Shown: positions 34,286-44,724 of the stretch, in pieces | How positions within the stretch are numbered: the first letter of the stretch is position 1 | Layout: every line of letters begins with the position of its first letter | NCBI GenBank assembly: GCA_027482245.1 | Contig: JAIXWG010000066.1 | Span: forward strand, 1 to 64,000 | Origin: Acetobacteraceae bacterium | GTDB lineage: Bacteria > Pseudomonadota > Alphaproteobacteria > Acetobacterales > Acetobacteraceae | DNA: 64,000 bases | Direction of reading: 5' to 3' | The notes under the pieces: generated by a model | Seen by the model: only the letters and a program-made list of their open reading frames with translations | Database searches by the model: none | Told to the model about the DNA's origin: nothing | Made by a program: the position numbers and the translations under genes

Positions 34286-35092
34286 ATGCTTCTTGGTCTG
34301 CTGTGCCGTGGGGTGCGTCTCGCGCTGCTTGGCGCGTTTCTTGCCCTGGTGATGATGCCCGCCGCGCGGGCGCAGACGGGCAATCCGCTGCACGACCAGC
34401 TGGCGGGGATGGAGGAGACGGCCCGGCGGGCGGAGGTCTTCCGCCTCATCACCGGCAGCGGTGCCGGCTGCCAGGCGATCATCGCCATGGCCTTCTCCGG
34501 CTTCGACGGCGCGCGCACCGCCTATTGGGACAGCCGCTGCCGGGAAGGGGCGATGTACCGCATGGCCCTGCCGGCGCAGCGCAACGGGCGGCCGAGCCTG
34601 GCAGTCTGCGGCGCCAGCACGGGCAGCATCGCCTCCGGCCCCTGCTTCCAGCCGGTCGGCACTGCCGCCGCCGCGGTGGCGGCGAATGACGGGCGGGGGG
34701 TCGCGGCCGGGGCCTCGGCCGCGCCGCCGCCGGGCAGCCGCTTCGGGGCGATCTACGCGACGGATGCGCCGATGGCGGCCTGGGGCTTCGGCAACGGGCT
34801 GCCGGACCGGCTGGCGGTGAACACCGCTGCGGTGCGGTCCTGCCAGACCATGGCCGGCCGCGTGCCCTGCAAGTTCGTGGAGGAGCTGGTGAACCGCTGC
34901 GGCGCGCTGGTGCAGGCGGTGTCCCGCCACCCCAGCGCCGTCGCCATGACCAGCGACCTCAGCACCATGGTGCTGAACCGCAACTTCACCGCGACGGCCG
35001 AGAGCGCCCAGGCGGCGGAGGCCGCGGCGCTGGAATCCTGCCGCCGCCTGCCGGGCGGCGCCACCTGCCGCGTCGTCGCCACCGGCTGCTGA
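34286..35092 (+). CDS. Secreted DUF4189-like protein
   Basis: A 268-residue exported protein with signal peptide LALLGAFLALVMMPAARAQ. The C-terminal half has the DUF4189 pattern: AIYATDAPMAAWGFGNGLP, then paired cysteines (RSCQTMAGRVPCKF, NRCGALV, ESCRRLPGGATCRVV) and an alternating Ala-rich helix. Six of the cysteines probably form disulfides. The ATG at 34286 begins directly at the signal peptide; the upstream in-frame extension is not export-like. It precedes two binding-protein genes by short gaps and may share their transcript. Function unknown. Confidence 0.75.
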   Translation: MLLGLLCRGVRLALLGAFLALVMMPAARAQTGNPLHDQLAGMEETARRAEVFRLITGSGAGCQAIIAMAFSGFDGARTAYWDSRCREGAMYRMALPAQRNGRPSLAVCGASTGSIASGPCFQPVGTAAAAVAANDGRGVAAGASAAPPPGSRFGAIYATDAPMAAWGFGNGLPDRLAVNTAAVRSCQTMAGRVPCKFVEELVNRCGALVQAVSRHPSAVAMTSDLSTMVLNRNFTATAESAQAAEAAALESCRRLPGGATCRVVATGC

Positions 35093-35102
35093 GGGCATCG
35101 CC

Positions 35103-36113
35103 ATGATCCGCCATGTCCTGGCCGCGCTGCTGCTGGCCCTTCCCGCGGCGGCGCAGACCGCCAGCCCGACACTGACCGACATCCGCGCCCGGGGCGAGTT
35201 GCGCTGCGTGGTGAACGGCGCGCTGCCCGGCTTCTCCGCCCCCGATGCGGGCGGCGCGATGCGCGGGATGGATGCCGATTTCTGCCGCGCCGTCGCCGCC
35301 GCCACGCTGGGCGACGCGGCCAAGGTCCGCTTCGCCACCGCCGCCACGGTGGCGGAGGCGCTGGGCGCGCTGGAAGGCGGCACCGCCGACCTAGTCGTCC
35401 GCAACGCGACGCGGCTCTACCTGCGCGAAGCCGGGCGGCCGGTTGCCTCCGCTGGCACGCTCTATTTCGACGGGCTCGGCTTCCTGGTGCCGGAGGCATC
35501 GCCCGCGACCCTGCCGGGGGATCTGGCGGGACGGCGGCTTTGCATCAGCGCCGCCGGCGGCACCGCGACGCGGGAGGCGCTGGAATCGACGATCGGCGCT
35601 GCCACGATCGTCGAGGCGCCGGACGGCACCGCCATGATGCGCGCGCTGGAGGCGGGGGAGTGCGATGCCGCGGCGTCCGATGCCTCCCAGCTCATGGTGC
35701 GCCGCGTCAGCGACCTGGCACGCCCCGCGGGCTTCCGGATGCTGGCGACCGTGGTGACGCGGGAGCCGCTCGGCCCCTTCGTGCGGGCGGGGGACGCCGC
35801 CTGGCGCAGCATCGTCTTCTGGACCCTGCAGGCGATGCTGGAGGCGGAGGAGCTGGAGGCCGCGAGCAGCAACCTCGTGGCCGTGATGCAGCGGAACGAG
35901 CCCGCGCTGTGGCGGCTGCTGGGCGTGGAGCCCGGCATCGGCGCGGCGCTCGGCCTTTCGGAGGATTGGGTGCTGCAGGTCATCGCGCAGGTCGGCAACT
36001 ACGCGGAGGTCTTCGACCGCAACCTCGGCGCCGGCAGTGCCTTCAGGCTGGACCGCGGGCTCAACGACAACTGGAACCGCGGCGGGCTGCACTACCCGAT
36101 GCCGTTGCGCTGA
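35103..36113 (+). CDS. Amino-acid ABC transporter substrate-binding protein (AapJ/BztA-like), copy 1
   Basis: A 336-residue periplasmic binding protein with a signal peptide ending AAAQTA. AapJ-like features: RARGELRCVVNGALPGFSA, GMDADFCRAVAAATLGDAAK, a late GNYAEVFDRNLG and a closing RGGLHYPMPLR. AapJ binds general L-amino acids, but the partner genes aapQMP are missing here. It is followed 16 bases later by a close paralogue, so the pair arose by tandem duplication. Confidence 0.88.
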   Translation: MIRHVLAALLLALPAAAQTASPTLTDIRARGELRCVVNGALPGFSAPDAGGAMRGMDADFCRAVAAATLGDAAKVRFATAATVAEALGALEGGTADLVVRNATRLYLREAGRPVASAGTLYFDGLGFLVPEASPATLPGDLAGRRLCISAAGGTATREALESTIGAATIVEAPDGTAMMRALEAGECDAAASDASQLMVRRVSDLARPAGFRMLATVVTREPLGPFVRAGDAAWRSIVFWTLQAMLEAEELEAASSNLVAVMQRNEPALWRLLGVEPGIGAALGLSEDWVLQVIAQVGNYAEVFDRNLGAGSAFRLDRGLNDNWNRGGLHYPMPLR

Positions 36114-36129
36114 CGCGGAGGACGACGCC

Positions 36130-37137
36130 ATGCGCAAGCTGATCGCATCCCTGATCCTGGCGCTGCCCGTCGCGGCGGCTGCCCAGCCTTCCACCCTGGA
36201 CGCCGTGCGCGCGCGGGGCGAGGTGACCTGCGCCATCCATACCGGCCTGCCCGGCTTCGCCATGGCGGCGCCCGACGGGCGCGTGGCGGGGATCGATGCC
36301 GATACCTGCCGCGCCGTCGCCGCCGCGGTGCTGGGCGATGCGGGCAAGGTGCGCTTCGTGCCCGGCAGCATGGGGGACAGCCTGGCCGCCACGGCCGCGA
36401 GGCGCGTGGACCTGTTGGCCCGCGCCGCCACCCAGACCATGCTGCGCGACACGGCGCAGGGCCTGGCCGCGGCCGGGGTGACGGTGTTCGACGGCCAGGG
36501 CTTCGTCGTGCGCCGCGCCTCCGGCATCGAGGACCTGGCCGGGCTGGATGGCCGGACCGTCTGCGTCACCGCCGGATCAACCAACGAACTTGGCCTGGCG
36601 GATGCCGTGAAGCGCGCCGGCATCGCCGTCACGCCCCTGCCGCTGCCGACCCTGCCCGAGCTGGTGGCCGCCTATGGGGAGGCGCGGTGCGAGGCGCTGA
36701 GCGCGGACATGGTGCCGCTGGCCGGGCTGGTCGCGACCCGCTTCGGCACGGCGGACCACCGAATGCTGGCCGACGTGATCAGCCGGGAGCCGCTCGGCCC
36801 CTTCGTCCGCGACGGCGACCGGCAATGGGAACAGATCGCCTTCTGGACGGTGAATGCGCTGGTCGAGGCGGAGGCGATGGGCATCACCGCCGCCAATGCC
36901 GCAACATTGCGGGACAGCGGGCCGCCGCGCGTCCGGCGCCTGCTGGGCGGGCTGCCCGGCATCGGTGCGCCGCTCGGCCTGGCGGATGACTGGGTGTTCC
37001 GCGTGGTGACGCAGGTCGGCAACTACGCGGAGGTCTATGAGCGGAACCTCGGTGCCGCCTCGCCGATCGGCCTGGCGCGCGGGTTGAACCAGCTCTTCGA
37101 CCGCGGCGGCCTGCTCTACCCGATCCCCATGCGCTGA
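36130..37137 (+). CDS. Amino-acid ABC transporter substrate-binding protein (AapJ/BztA-like), copy 2
   Basis: A 335-residue paralogue of the preceding protein, alignable throughout: RARGEVTCAIHTGLPGFAM, GIDADTCRAVAAAVLGDAGK, VVTQVGNYAEVYERNLGA and RGGLLYPIPMR. The signal peptide is MRKLIASLILALPVAAAAQ. Differences cluster in the middle (the ligand-pocket lobes), so the two may prefer different amino acids. No permease or ATPase gene follows; the next gene is on the opposite strand. Confidence 0.88.
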   Translation: MRKLIASLILALPVAAAAQPSTLDAVRARGEVTCAIHTGLPGFAMAAPDGRVAGIDADTCRAVAAAVLGDAGKVRFVPGSMGDSLAATAARRVDLLARAATQTMLRDTAQGLAAAGVTVFDGQGFVVRRASGIEDLAGLDGRTVCVTAGSTNELGLADAVKRAGIAVTPLPLPTLPELVAAYGEARCEALSADMVPLAGLVATRFGTADHRMLADVISREPLGPFVRDGDRQWEQIAFWTVNALVEAEAMGITAANAATLRDSGPPRVRRLLGGLPGIGAPLGLADDWVFRVVTQVGNYAEVYERNLGAASPIGLARGLNQLFDRGGLLYPIPMR

Positions 37138-37152
37138 GGCGCGGCGCGAAGG

Positions 37153-37629
37153 TCAGTCCAGCGGGATGCGAAGCCGCGCGCCCGGCGCGATCTCGTTGAA
37201 CAGGCGGTCCTGGCGGTCCGGCAGGTGCTCGCGGCCGAAGGTGAAGCCGCGCCGGCGCTCCATGGGCTCGATGATCGCGGGTTCCAGCGTGGGGCGCGGC
37301 GGGCGGGCGAAGCGGTCGGGCGGTGCCTCGATGCTGCGGTTCGGCACCGGCGCGGCATCCCAGCCGGCATAGGGCGTCAGCACGGGCGGCGCCGGCGGCG
37401 GCGGCAGGGGCAGGGGTTCCCCGGGCCGCGCCATGCGCGGGCGTTCGGGGCGCGCCACCTCGGGCTTGGGCACCTCGGGCTGCGTCACGGCGGGGCGCGT
37501 CACCACCGGGCGGGCGACGGTGGCGCGGGGCAGCATGATGGTCTCGGTCGTCGTGACCGGCGTGCCCTGCGCGGCGGCGGGCAGGCTCAGCAGGACGGCG
37601 AGCGGGATGTGGAACGTCCGGGTCCTCAT
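37153..37629 (-). CDS. Secreted proline-rich protein, unknown
   Basis: A 158-residue protein with a signal peptide (MRTRTFHIPLAVLLSLPAAAQG). A repetitive V/P/E/R stretch follows (VARPVVTRPAVTQPEV and PEVARPERPRMARP), recalling the rigid spacer of TonB, then a short C-terminal segment (REHLPDRQDRLFNEIAPGAR). No folded domain recognised. Its start overlaps the end of the NUDIX gene by 4 bases, so the two are coupled. It may be an envelope-spanning or cell-wall-associated protein. Confidence 0.7.
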   Translation of the reverse strand: MRTRTFHIPLAVLLSLPAAAQGTPVTTTETIMLPRATVARPVVTRPAVTQPEVPKPEVARPERPRMARPGEPLPLPPPPAPPVLTPYAGWDAAPVPNRSIEAPPDRFARPPRPTLEPAIIEPMERRRGFTFGREHLPDRQDRLFNEIAPGARLRIPLD

Positions 37630-38180
37630 GCGCCCTCCGTCAGGCCCGCGGTGCCGCGCCGGTCCTCCCGCGGGTTGGTCCGCGGCGCGCCGAGCGGGCC
37701 GTCGCCCACCTCCCGCCACGCCTTCAGCACCCAATGGACGGAGGGGAAAGCGAGGTCCCCCCAGGGGATCTCGTCCCAGTCGAACAGCCGCACCTCCAGG
37801 CTCTCCGTCCCCGGCGCGAAGCCCGGCGTGGCCAGGCGGGCGCGGAACAGGATTTGGACCTGGCCGATGCGGGCGATGGAATAGACGGCCAGGATGCCGT
37901 CCAGCGCCAGTTCGGCGCAGGCTTCCTCCCGCGCTTCCCTGATGGCGGCTTCCTCCACCGTCTCGTCTAACTCCATGTAGCCGGCGGGGATGGTCCAGAA
38001 GCCACGCCGCGGCTCGATGGCGCGGCGGCAGAGCATCACCTTGCCATCCACCACGACAACGGAGCCGGTGACGATCTTCGGATTCTCGTAGGCGATGTAG
38101 CCGCAATCCGCGCAGGTCAGCCGTTCGCGATCCTCCCCTTCCGGGGTTCTGCGGACGAAACGGGTTGCCGTGCTGGACAT
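37626..38180 (-). CDS. NUDIX hydrolase
   Basis: A 184-residue enzyme. The NUDIX box is complete: G-x5-E-x7-REAREEACAEL beginning at GYMELDETVEEAAIREARE. A CADCG half of a zinc ribbon and YENPKIV precede it, as in the NudC-like and ADP-sugar-pyrophosphatase groups. It cleaves nucleoside-diphosphate-linked compounds; which one is not evident. The last 4 bases overlap the start of the secreted protein gene downstream. Confidence 0.9.
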   Translation of the reverse strand: MSSTATRFVRRTPEGEDRERLTCADCGYIAYENPKIVTGSVVVVDGKVMLCRRAIEPRRGFWTIPAGYMELDETVEEAAIREAREEACAELALDGILAVYSIARIGQVQILFRARLATPGFAPGTESLEVRLFDWDEIPWGDLAFPSVHWVLKAWREVGDGPLGAPRTNPREDRRGTAGLTEGA

Positions 38181-38337
38181 GACCGAAGGGTGGCCCCTCG
38201 GCGAGCCGGGAGCAAGACATTCGGCGATGCTGGAATGGTGTGGGGGCGCCGAGTCGCGCGAAGATCAGCCCCGCGCACCGGCGGTGCGACTCCGGCCCGC
38301 GCACCAGGCCGGTGGGATCACCGCGGGGCGGGTCGTG

Positions 38338-38613
38338 TCAGACGCGAAGGTCGAGCAGGGAGCCGCGGGGCGTCGGGCTGGTCGGCATGCTCGGCAGACT
38401 CTCCAGCTTGCGCTGGGGCGCTTCGCCATTGCTGGGCTGGCCCTGCTGGCCGGTGACGCCGCGGACCTGCGCGAGGCCCGGCATCCGCGAGACCTCGGCC
38501 GTGAAGGCGGCCAGGGAGTTCATGCTGATCATGCGGACCACCATGGGACGAAGGTCTGAACGCTTCGTGAAGCGGCCAGAGGAAATCGCGGAGGTGGGGC
38601 GGACGATGCGCAT
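38338..38613 (-). CDS. Small conserved-looking protein (91 aa)
   Basis: A small protein whose C-terminal two-thirds look conserved in Acetobacteraceae-type genomes (from memory, unverified): MNSLAAFTAEVSRMPGLAQV near residue 32 and a QRKLESLP...RGSLLDLRV end. The middle is Gln/Gly/Pro-rich and probably disordered. The start is uncertain: ATGs at 38613, 38532 and 38523 are all possible, and none has a strong ribosome-binding site. No known domain. An inverted repeat lies upstream at 38668-38712. Confidence 0.5.
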   Translation of the reverse strand: MRIVRPTSAISSGRFTKRSDLRPMVVRMISMNSLAAFTAEVSRMPGLAQVRGVTGQQGQPSNGEAPQRKLESLPSMPTSPTPRGSLLDLRV

Positions 38614-38667
38614 AGGGGGAGCGTGCCGCCCCCCGCCGTTAACATTCTAGCAACCGCCGGTAGCAAC

Positions 38668-38712
38668 CCCGACATTTCTTCAAAAAGGATGAAGATTGTC
38701 GGGAAATGTCGG
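38668..38712. promoter_or_regulatory. Nested inverted repeat between pgk end and a small gene
   Basis: CCGACATTTC (38669-38678) is complementary to GAAATGTCGG (38703-38712). The core CCCGACA (38668-38674) also pairs with TGTCGGG (38697-38703). An AT-richer loop (CTTCAAAAAGGATGAAGA) separates the arms. It could be a terminator for pgk on the minus strand or an operator for the downstream small gene. Confidence 0.45.
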
Positions 38713-38757
38713 AGTGCCTGGCAGTAGGAACCCCCCGCTGGTGGGGCGGGCTGCCGG

Positions 38758-39951
<1,194 letters not shown>

Positions 39952-40007
39952 GGGGCCGATCATCCTGCCGAGAGAAACGCTGCCCAGGGCTGGGCTGGAG
40001 GTGACGA

Positions 40008-40394
40008 ATGATCCGATGGATCGCGGTTTTCGGACTCTTTCCGGTCCTAGCATCGGCCCAGGAAGGCTTCCAGTTGCCCTCCGGCAATATCCGTTGCCAG
40101 GTGTGGGAGGGGGCGGTCCGCTGCGAGATCGTGAACTTCAGCTTCCCACGGCCGCCGTCGCCCGATGAGTGCGACAGCGACTGGGGCCACGCCTATGGGC
40201 TGGCGGCACGGGGTGCTTCCAGCGTGCTCTGCGCGGGGGATCTGATCGTGGACCCGCGTCTGCCGGTGCTGGGCTATGGGGCGCGCTGGAACCGCGTCGG
40301 GGTGACCTGCACCGCCAGCCAGGCCGGGCTGCGCTGCGGCAATGCGGAGGGGCGGGGCTTCGAACTGTCCCGCGGCAGGCTGAACCGGTTCTGA
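40008..40394 (+). CDS. Secreted DUF6636-like protein
   Basis: A 128-residue exported protein: signal peptide [19 protein letters not shown], then the pattern [21 protein letters not shown], a [17 protein letters not shown] loop, VLCAGD and [15 protein letters not shown]. Six cysteines are spaced for three disulfides. Family recognised by pattern, not proven; function unknown. It is encoded on the plus strand between gap and pgk, and is followed by a strong GC hairpin. Confidence 0.75.
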   Translation: MIRWIAVFGLFPVLASAQEGFQLPSGNIRCQVWEGAVRCEIVNFSFPRPPSPDECDSDWGHAYGLAARGASSVLCAGDLIVDPRLPVLGYGARWNRVGVTCTASQAGLRCGNAEGRGFELSRGRLNRF

Positions 40395-40402
40395 GTCGCG
40401 AT

Positions 40403-40427
40403 CGCCCGGCCCCGCAGGGGCCGGGCG
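40403..40427. terminator. Perfect 11-bp GC hairpin
   Basis: CGCCCGGCCCC and GGGGCCGGGCG are exact complements around GCA. It lies between the convergent DUF6636 gene and gap, so it can act on both. No T-run follows, so activity is presumed from position and stability. Confidence 0.6.
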
Positions 40428-40437
40428 ACGGCGGATA

Positions 40438-41460
40438 TCAAAGGCTGCCGAACAGCGCTGCCGTGTCGGACATGCGGTTCGAGAAGCCCCACTCGTTGTC
40501 GTACCAGGACATCACGCGCACCAGGCCGCCATCGACCACCTGGGTCTGGGTGGCGTCGAAGGTGCTGCTGTGCGGGTCGTGGTTGAAGTCGATGCTGACC
40601 AGCGGCGCCGTGTTGTAGCCGAGGATGCCCTTGAGCGGGCCGGACTCGGAGGCGGCCTTCATCACCGCGTTGATCGCTTCCTTGGTCAGGCCTTCCGTCT
40701 TCGCGGGCACGAAGTCGAGGCTGACGAGGGAGACGTTCGGCGTCGGGATGCGGATGGCGGTGCCGTCCAGCTTGCCCTTCAGCTCCGGCATCACCAGGCC
40801 CACGGCCTTCGCGGCACCCGTCGAGGTCGGGATGGCGGAGACAGCGGCCGCGCGGGCGCGGTGCAGGTCCTTGTGCAGCGTGTCGACCGTGTTCTGGTCG
40901 CCGGTATAGGCGTGGATCGTCACCATGTAGCCGCGGACGATGCCGAAATTCTCATGCAGCACCTTGGCGATCGGCGCCAGGCAGTTGGTGGTGCAGGAGG
41001 CGTTGGAGATGACCGTCATCTCCTTCGTCAGCGTCTGGTGGTTCACGCCATAGACGATGGTCGCATCGGCGTTGTCGCCGGGCGCGGAGATGACGACCTT
41101 GCGGGCACCCGCGGTGATCAGCGCGGAGGCCTTCTCCTTGCTGGTGAAGATGCCGGTGCATTCGAGGGCGACGTCGACGCCCTGGAAGGGGACCTTGGTC
41201 GGGTCACGCTCGGCGCTCACGACGATCGGCGCGTAGGTGCGGCCGTTGGCGGTGATGATGATCTTGTTGCCATCGACGGCGACTTCCCCGGGGAAGCGGC
41301 CATGCACGCTGTCGTAGCGGAACAGGTGGGCATTCGCCTCCACGCTGCCGAGGTCGTTGATGGCGACGCACTCGACATCCGTGCGGTTGCTCTCGATCAT
41401 CGCGCGCAGCACCAGGCGGCCGATGCGCCCGAAGCCGTTGATGGCGACCTTCACTGCCAT
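40438..41460 (-). CDS. gap: Glyceraldehyde-3-phosphate dehydrogenase, type I
   Basis: A 340-residue NAD(P)-dependent dehydrogenase. The Rossmann start [15 protein letters not shown], the active-site Cys in [15 protein letters not shown] and the C-terminal [13 protein letters not shown] identify it. It converts glyceraldehyde-3-phosphate to 1,3-bisphosphoglycerate, the substrate of Pgk. It follows tkt by 19 bases on the same strand. The run tkt-gap-pgk resembles the cbb-derived layout of other alphaproteobacteria. Confidence 0.97.
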   Translation of the reverse strand: MAVKVAINGFGRIGRLVLRAMIESNRTDVECVAINDLGSVEANAHLFRYDSVHGRFPGEVAVDGNKIIITANGRTYAPIVVSAERDPTKVPFQGVDVALECTGIFTSKEKASALITAGARKVVISAPGDNADATIVYGVNHQTLTKEMTVISNASCTTNCLAPIAKVLHENFGIVRGYMVTIHAYTGDQNTVDTLHKDLHRARAAAVSAIPTSTGAAKAVGLVMPELKGKLDGTAIRIPTPNVSLVSLDFVPAKTEGLTKEAINAVMKAASESGPLKGILGYNTAPLVSIDFNHDPHSSTFDATQTQVVDGGLVRVMSWYDNEWGFSNRMSDTAALFGSL

Positions 41461-41479
41461 TACCCGATCTCCCCTTTTC

Positions 41480-43525
41480 TCAACCCAGTCGCTTCTTCAC
41501 GGCGGCCACCGTGGCCTCCGCGGTGATGCCGAAATGCCGGAACAGCTCCTCGGCCGGCGCGCTGGCGCCGAAGCCCTGCATGCCGATGAAGATGCCCTCC
41601 GGCCCGAGCCAGCGATCCCAGCCGAAGGGGAGCGCTGCCTCGATGCCCACGCGCAACGCGCTGCCGAGCACCTGGCTGCGATACAATTCGTCCTGGAGGG
41701 CGAAGAGTTCCCAGCACGGAAGCGAGACGACGGCGGTCGGCACGCCATCGGCCTCCAGCGCATCCCGCGCCGCCATGGCCAGGCTCACCTCGGACCCCGT
41801 GGCGATCAGCGTGGCGCGGCGTTCGCCGGACGCCTCCGCCAGGACGTAGCCGCCGCGGGAGGAGCGGTTCTCCCCGCTATCGGTGCGCAGCGCCGGCAGG
41901 TTCTGGCGAGTGAGCGCGAGGACGGAGGGGCCATCGGCGCGCTTGACCGCGAGTTCCCAGCATTCCGCCGTCTCCAGCGCATCGGCCGGGCGGAAGACGC
42001 AGACATTCGGGATGGCGCGAAGGCTCGCCAGCGTCTCGACGGGCTGGTGCGTGGGCCCATCCTCGCCGAGGCCGATGCTGTCATGCGTCAGCACATGGAT
42101 GACGCGCTGGCGCATCAGGGCGGCGAGGCGCAGCGCGGGGCGGAGGTAGTCGGCGAAGACGAGGAAGGTGCCGGAATAGGGGATGATGCCGCCATGCAGC
42201 GCCATCCCGTTCATCGCGGCGGCCATCCCGTGCTCCCGCACGCCCCAGTGGACGTAGCGGCCGGCGAAGTTGCCGGGGCTGATGGCGGGGATGCCCTTCA
42301 CGTTGGTGTTGTTCGACCCCGTGAGGTCGGCGGAGCCGCCCACCATCTCCGGCACCGCCGGCACCAGGGCCTCCAGCGCGCGCTGGCTGGCGATGCGGGT
42401 CGCGATCTTGGGCTTGTCCTCGGCCTGCTTCGCGCGCAGCGCTGCCAGGGGCTCGTGCCAGGCTTCGGGCAGGCGGCCGGCCATGGCGCGGTCGAACTCG
42501 TCCCGGCTGGCGTGGTTGGCCAGGCGCTTGAGCCAGGACCGGCGGGTGCCGGCGCCGCGGCGGCCGGCGGCCTCCCAGCGTTCCTTCAGCCCCTCCGGCA
42601 CCTCGAATGGCCCGTGGTTCCAGCCCATCGCCGCCTTGGCGGCGGCGGCTTCCTGGGCGCCGAGCGGGCTGCCATGGCTGGCGGCGGTGCCGGCCTTGGT
42701 GGGGGCGGCGAAGCCGATGATGGTGCGGCAGGCGATCAGCGTCGGCTTGCGGCTGCGCATCGCCCAGGCGATGGCGCTGGCGACCTGTTCATGGTCATGC
42801 CCATCGACGCGGCGCGTCGCCCAGCCATAGGCCTGGAACCGCTTCAGCGCGTCATCCGACAGGGAGATCGCGGTGTCGCCATCGATCGAGATGTTGTTGT
42901 CGTCGTAGAGGACACAGAGCCGATCGAGCTTCAGGTGGCCGGCGAGGGAGGCGGCCTCATGGCTGATGCCCTCCATCAGGTCGCCGTCGGAAGCGATGAC
43001 CCAGGTGCGGTGGTCGACCAGGGACTTGCCGAAGCGCGCGGCCAGCATCCGCTCCGCCAGCGCCATGCCGACCGCGGTCGAGATGCCCTGGCCGAGCGGG
43101 CCGGTCGTCGTCTCGATCCCCGGATGCTCGCCATATTCCGGGTGGCCGGCGGCGGGGGAGTGCAGCTGGCGGAACTTCTTCAGGTCCTCGATGCCCATGC
43201 CGGCACCCGTCAGGTGCAGCAGGGCGTAGAGCAGCATGGAGCCGTGGCCGGCGGAGAGCACGAAGCGGTCGCGGTCCGGCCAGCGGGGGTCCGCCGCGTC
43301 GTATTTCAGGAAGCGGGTGAACAGCACCGTCGCGACATCGGCCATGCCCATGGGCATGCCGGGGTGGCCGGACTTCGCCTGCTCCACCGCATCGATCGCG
43401 AGGGCGCGGATGGCGTCGGCCATCCGGCGCTCCTCCGTCGCGGGGCGGGCGAGCAGCAGGGCCTGGGCGGCCTGGGCCGGGGTCGGCTCCGCGCGCGGCT
43501 GGGTATCGGGTTCGGTGCTGGCCAA
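41480..43525 (-). CDS. tkt: Transketolase
   Basis: A roughly 681-residue thiamine-diphosphate enzyme of the pentose phosphate pathway. Seen are [38 protein letters not shown]-type (here [15 protein letters not shown]), and the pyrimidine domain [19 protein letters not shown] with [15 protein letters not shown]. The start is unclear: TTG at 43525 keeps a Pro/Ala-rich N-terminal extension, while the ATG at 43423 ([13 protein letters not shown]), behind GGAGGAG, begins near the E. coli start. It heads the tkt-gap pair. Confidence 0.95.
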   Translation of the reverse strand: MASTEPDTQPRAEPTPAQAAQALLLARPATEERRMADAIRALAIDAVEQAKSGHPGMPMGMADVATVLFTRFLKYDAADPRWPDRDRFVLSAGHGSMLLYALLHLTGAGMGIEDLKKFRQLHSPAAGHPEYGEHPGIETTTGPLGQGISTAVGMALAERMLAARFGKSLVDHRTWVIASDGDLMEGISHEAASLAGHLKLDRLCVLYDDNNISIDGDTAISLSDDALKRFQAYGWATRRVDGHDHEQVASAIAWAMRSRKPTLIACRTIIGFAAPTKAGTAASHGSPLGAQEAAAAKAAMGWNHGPFEVPEGLKERWEAAGRRGAGTRRSWLKRLANHASRDEFDRAMAGRLPEAWHEPLAALRAKQAEDKPKIATRIASQRALEALVPAVPEMVGGSADLTGSNNTNVKGIPAISPGNFAGRYVHWGVREHGMAAAMNGMALHGGIIPYSGTFLVFADYLRPALRLAALMRQRVIHVLTHDSIGLGEDGPTHQPVETLASLRAIPNVCVFRPADALETAECWELAVKRADGPSVLALTRQNLPALRTDSGENRSSRGGYVLAEASGERRATLIATGSEVSLAMAARDALEADGVPTAVVSLPCWELFALQDELYRSQVLGSALRVGIEAALPFGWDRWLGPEGIFIGMQGFGASAPAEELFRHFGITAEATVAAVKKRLG

Positions 43526-43608
43526 GGGAAAAGGGACCTCGTACGCGGGGGGTGTCGCGGGCGCCGACCCTATAAAGGGGGGGGAGGCGAGCGGCAACCG
43601 GCCGCGGT

Positions 43609-44685
43609 TCAGGGGACGAAGACCAGGAACAGCCAGGCCAGCCCCAGCGTCAGGTGCACCGCGCCCTGCAGCACCGTGGTCCGCCCGGCGCCCAGCGTCA
43701 GGACCGAGAGCAGGAAGGTCGTCGCCAGCAGGACCATGCCCGAAGGCGGCAGGCCCAGCACCAGCGGCTTGCCCAGCAGCAGCGCCACCACCACCACGCA
43801 GGGCACGGTGAGCCCGATACAGGCGAGGACGGAGCCGAGCGCCAGGTTCAGCGCGGTCTGCAGCCGGTTGGCCCGCGCCGCGCGGATGGCGGCGACGGAT
43901 TCGGGCATCAGGATCAGGCAGGCGATGACGACGCCGACGGCCGCCGCCGGCGCGCCGGCCGCATCCAGCGCGCCCGTCACCGCGGGGGTCAGCGACTTCG
44001 CCAGCAGCACCACCGCGACCAGGGAGGCGCAGAGCAGCGCCAGCGCGAACCAGGTGTCGCGCAGCGAGGGCGGCGCGGCATGCGCGCCTTCCGAATCATC
44101 CTCCGGCAGGAAGTAGTCGCGGTGGCGGAGCGTCTGGACGAAGACGAAGACGAGGTAGAGCGCGAAGGCGGCGATGCCGACGAAGGCCATCTGCGCGGGC
44201 GTCAGCAGCGGCCCCGCGGCGCTGATGGTGGTGTTCGGCACCACCAGCACCAGCGTCGCCAGCACGACGGTGACGGAGAGGAAGGCGGAGGCGCTGCGCG
44301 CCTGGAAGCCCTGTTCGTGATGCCGCGCGCCGCCCAGCAGCAGGCAGAGCCCGACCAGCAGGTTCAGCACGATCATCACCGCGGCGAACAGCGTATCCCG
44401 CGCCAGCGCCGCCTGGCCCTCGGGGTCCGAGACCATGAGGGAGACGATGAGTGCGACCTCGATCACCGTCACCGCGATGGCGAGGATCAGGGTGCCGAAG
44501 GGCTCGCCCACGCGGGCGGCCACGACCTCCGCATGGTGGACCGCGGCGAAGACGGTGCCGCCGAGCAGCGCCGCCATGGGCAGCGCCAGCCAGCCGCCGG
44601 CCCCGAAGAAGGCGGCCAGCACGCCGCCGGCGGCGAGGGGGAAGATCCAGGACCAGGCGGGGATGGGCGCGTGGGGGGATGCCAT
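43609..44685 (-). CDS. Calcium/proton antiporter (ChaA-like, CaCA family)
   Basis: A 358-residue inner-membrane protein with about 11 helices. The two CaCA alpha-repeats are visible, in [20 protein letters not shown] and in [20 protein letters not shown], the acidic residues being the ion ligands. ChaA-type exchangers extrude Ca2+ or Na+ against protons. The short acidic loop [11 protein letters not shown] separates the halves. It starts 39 bases after the neighbouring esterase stop on the same strand. Nothing unusual. Confidence 0.9.
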   Translation of the reverse strand: MASPHAPIPAWSWIFPLAAGGVLAAFFGAGGWLALPMAALLGGTVFAAVHHAEVVAARVGEPFGTLILAIAVTVIEVALIVSLMVSDPEGQAALARDTLFAAVMIVLNLLVGLCLLLGGARHHEQGFQARSASAFLSVTVVLATLVLVVPNTTISAAGPLLTPAQMAFVGIAAFALYLVFVFVQTLRHRDYFLPEDDSEGAHAAPPSLRDTWFALALLCASLVAVVLLAKSLTPAVTGALDAAGAPAAAVGVVIACLILMPESVAAIRAARANRLQTALNLALGSVLACIGLTVPCVVVVALLLGKPLVLGLPPSGMVLLATTFLLSVLTLGAGRTTVLQGAVHLTLGLAWLFLVFVP

Positions 44686-44724
44686 CCCGTCCCTGTGAAG
44701 GACCGGGGGCGGAATGACAACCCG

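Noticed and set aside
43424-43597. Transketolase start at the TTG at 43597
   Set aside because: It adds 24 residues of non-conserved Pro/Ala sequence with no ribosome-binding site; the starts at 43525 or 43423 fit better.
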